From Lachnospiraceae bacterium NC2008 (GTDB taxonomy: Bacteria > Bacillota > Clostridia > Lachnospirales > Lachnospiraceae), in NCBI GenBank assembly GCA_000687675.1, contig JHWS01000003.1, forward strand, positions 248,001 through 312,000: a stretch of DNA of 64,000 nt, written 5' to 3'. Of the stretch, positions 62,761 to 64,000 are shown piece by piece. The notes under the pieces are model-generated. The model was not told where the DNA came from. It made no database searches and worked only from the letters and a program-made list of their open reading frames with translations. Every line of letters begins with the position of its first letter. Positions within the stretch are counted from its first letter, which is position 1. The translations under genes were made by a program, and so were the position numbers.

Positions 62761-64000
62761 ATGCTTAATTACAAGAGATATCAGAGAGTTCCTGTAGAGA
62801 AATTCCCTGAGAGAACATGGCCTAACAAGGAGATCGAAAAGGCTCCTATCTGGTGTAGTGTTGACCTACGTGATGGCAATCAGGCTCTAATTGATCCTAT
62901 GGTTGTATCAGAAAAGATAGAGATGTTCAACTACCTAATTAAGCTAGGATTTACAGATATAGAGGTTGGTTTCCCGGCAGCAAGCCAGATTGAGTATGAC
63001 TTTTTAAGACAGCTCATTGATAGAAAGATGGTTCCTGATAATGTTAAGATTCAGGTTCTTACTCAGTGTAGAGAAGAACTTCTTGATAGAACATTTGAAT
63101 CTATCAAAGGTCTTAAGCAGGCTATAGTTCATATTTACAACTCAACATCAGTTCTTCAGAGAGATGTTGTATTTGGTAAGTCAAAAGAAGAGATAAAGCA
63201 GATTGCTATAGATGGTACTAACATGGTTAAGGAACGTGCCAAGAATTTTGATGGTGAGATTATCCTTGAATACTCTCCAGAAAGCTTCACAGGTACAGAA
63301 CTTGATTATGCAGTAGATGTATGTAATGCAGTTATTGATACATGGGAGCCAACGCCAGATCACAAGATGATTATTAACCTTCCATCTACTGTTGAGATGA
63401 CAACTCCTAATGTATTTGCAGATAGAATTGAGTGGGCTTCTAACCACCTTCACAGACGTGATAGTGTTATCCTTTCAGTTCATCCACACAATGATAGAGG
63501 TGAGGGTGTTGCAACAGCAGAGCTTGCACTTCTTGCAGGTGCTGACCGTATGGAAGGTACACTTTTCGGTAATGGTGAGAGAACAGGTAACGTTGATATA
63601 GTTACTCTTGCTTACAACATGTTCTCACAGGGTATCAACCCAGAACTTAACCTTGATAATGTTAACGAAGCTATTGAGATATATGAAAGATGCTGCAAGC
63701 TTCCTATTCATCCAAGACATCCATATGCTGGTAAGTTAGTGTTTACTGCATTCTCAGGTTCACACCAGGATGCTATCAACAAGGGTGTTCATGCTATGAA
63801 GGAAAGAAATAGCGAGATATGGCAGGTTCCATACCTTCCTATCGACCCTGCTGATATAGGTAGAGAGTACGAGCCAATCGTTCGTATTAACTCTCAGTCA
63901 GGTAAGGGCGGCGTAGCATTTGTTATGGATACATACTATGGATTCAAGCTTCCTAAGGGAATGCACAGAGAATTCGCTGATGTTATTCAGGAGATATCAG
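62761..64000 (+). CDS. leuA: 2-isopropylmalate synthase (N-terminal part)
   Basis: The frame opens at ATG 62761 after ATGGAGGAA and runs off the right edge, leaving 413 residues visible. The enzyme condenses acetyl-CoA with 2-oxoisovalerate, the first step of leucine synthesis. It shows VDLRDGNQALIDPMV near 35, SVHPHNDRGEGVATAE, and GTLFGNGERTGNVD with metal-binding histidines. The start YQRVPVEKFPERTWP is typical of LeuA type 2, which has about 550 residues. No T-box or leader peptide for leucine is visible ahead of it. Confidence 0.95.
   Translation, partial: MLNYKRYQRVPVEKFPERTWPNKEIEKAPIWCSVDLRDGNQALIDPMVVSEKIEMFNYLIKLGFTDIEVGFPAASQIEYDFLRQLIDRKMVPDNVKIQVLTQCREELLDRTFESIKGLKQAIVHIYNSTSVLQRDVVFGKSKEEIKQIAIDGTNMVKERAKNFDGEIILEYSPESFTGTELDYAVDVCNAVIDTWEPTPDHKMIINLPSTVEMTTPNVFADRIEWASNHLHRRDSVILSVHPHNDRGEGVATAELALLAGADRMEGTLFGNGERTGNVDIVTLAYNMFSQGINPELNLDNVNEAIEIYERCCKLPIHPRHPYAGKLVFTAFSGSHQDAINKGVHAMKERNSEIWQVPYLPIDPADIGREYEPIVRINSQSGKGGVAFVMDTYYGFKLPKGMHREFADVIQEIS

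Overview
The window looks like a piece of chromosome from an anaerobic, motile, low-GC Gram-positive bacterium of the family Lachnospiraceae, most plausibly near Butyrivibrio, Pseudobutyrivibrio or Roseburia. This is inferred from gene content and order, not from a marker-gene search. The supporting features are A+T-rich codon use, strong AGGAGG-type ribosome binding sites, flagellar rod genes behind mreB, an Nfn transhydrogenase, an F-ATPase whose c subunit carries the sodium-binding residues, and the absence of respiratory genes. I see no rRNA, tRNA, CRISPR array, prophage or insertion sequence.

Layout. 1-3850: end of a YitT-type membrane protein, mecA, ackA (minus strand) and a membrane protein of unknown function. 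3850-4500: a gene-free stretch rich in complementary segments. 4500-10200: GH18 hydrolase, tsaC, rpiB, dCMP deaminase, a SleB-type wall hydrolase and a DUF402 protein. 10360-17840: a complete F-ATPase operon, with hairpins and a tandem repeat inserted between atpG and atpD. 17950-20500: a large membrane-anchored protein ending in a C39-like domain. 20600-25150: an FMN riboswitch and ribD-ribE-ribBA-ribH, followed closely by a HAD phosphatase. 25400-32800: lipoprotein, acyltransferase, trkA-trkH and nfnAB. 32900-36220: a coiled-coil membrane protein, cvfB, yjfB (minus strand) and a GT26-like protein. 36400-42050: a PucR-type regulator, ftsE-ftsX, an EnvC/PcsB-like M23 hydrolase and a CtpA protease. 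42200-46170: uvrB, glf and an MgtC-family gene. 46290-46860: a separate promoter driving a strongly structured region with no convincing gene. 46980-54800: zinc-ribbon protein, uvrA, mreB-flgF-flgG-flgJ. 55040-62620: recD2, comFC, yvyF, two unknown membrane proteins, cdaA, the YbbR-domain cdaR and ptsH. The window ends inside leuA.

How the genes fit together. Nfn connects NADH, NADPH and ferredoxin pools, and the F-ATPase probably uses a sodium gradient. Cell-wall remodelling is a theme: FtsEX sits beside its presumptive M23 partner, and a closely related coiled-coil segment is fused to a different catalytic domain (SleB type) 30 kb away. C-di-AMP synthesis (cdaA-cdaR) and potassium uptake (trkAH) occur in the same window.

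The least explained material is between genes: a roughly 500-nt candidate structured RNA at 46324-46860, a second structured gap at 3913-4400, a 173-nt nested inverted repeat before recD2, and a family of small palindromes (AGTTCAY, 3-nt loop, GTGAACT) between cotranscribed genes.
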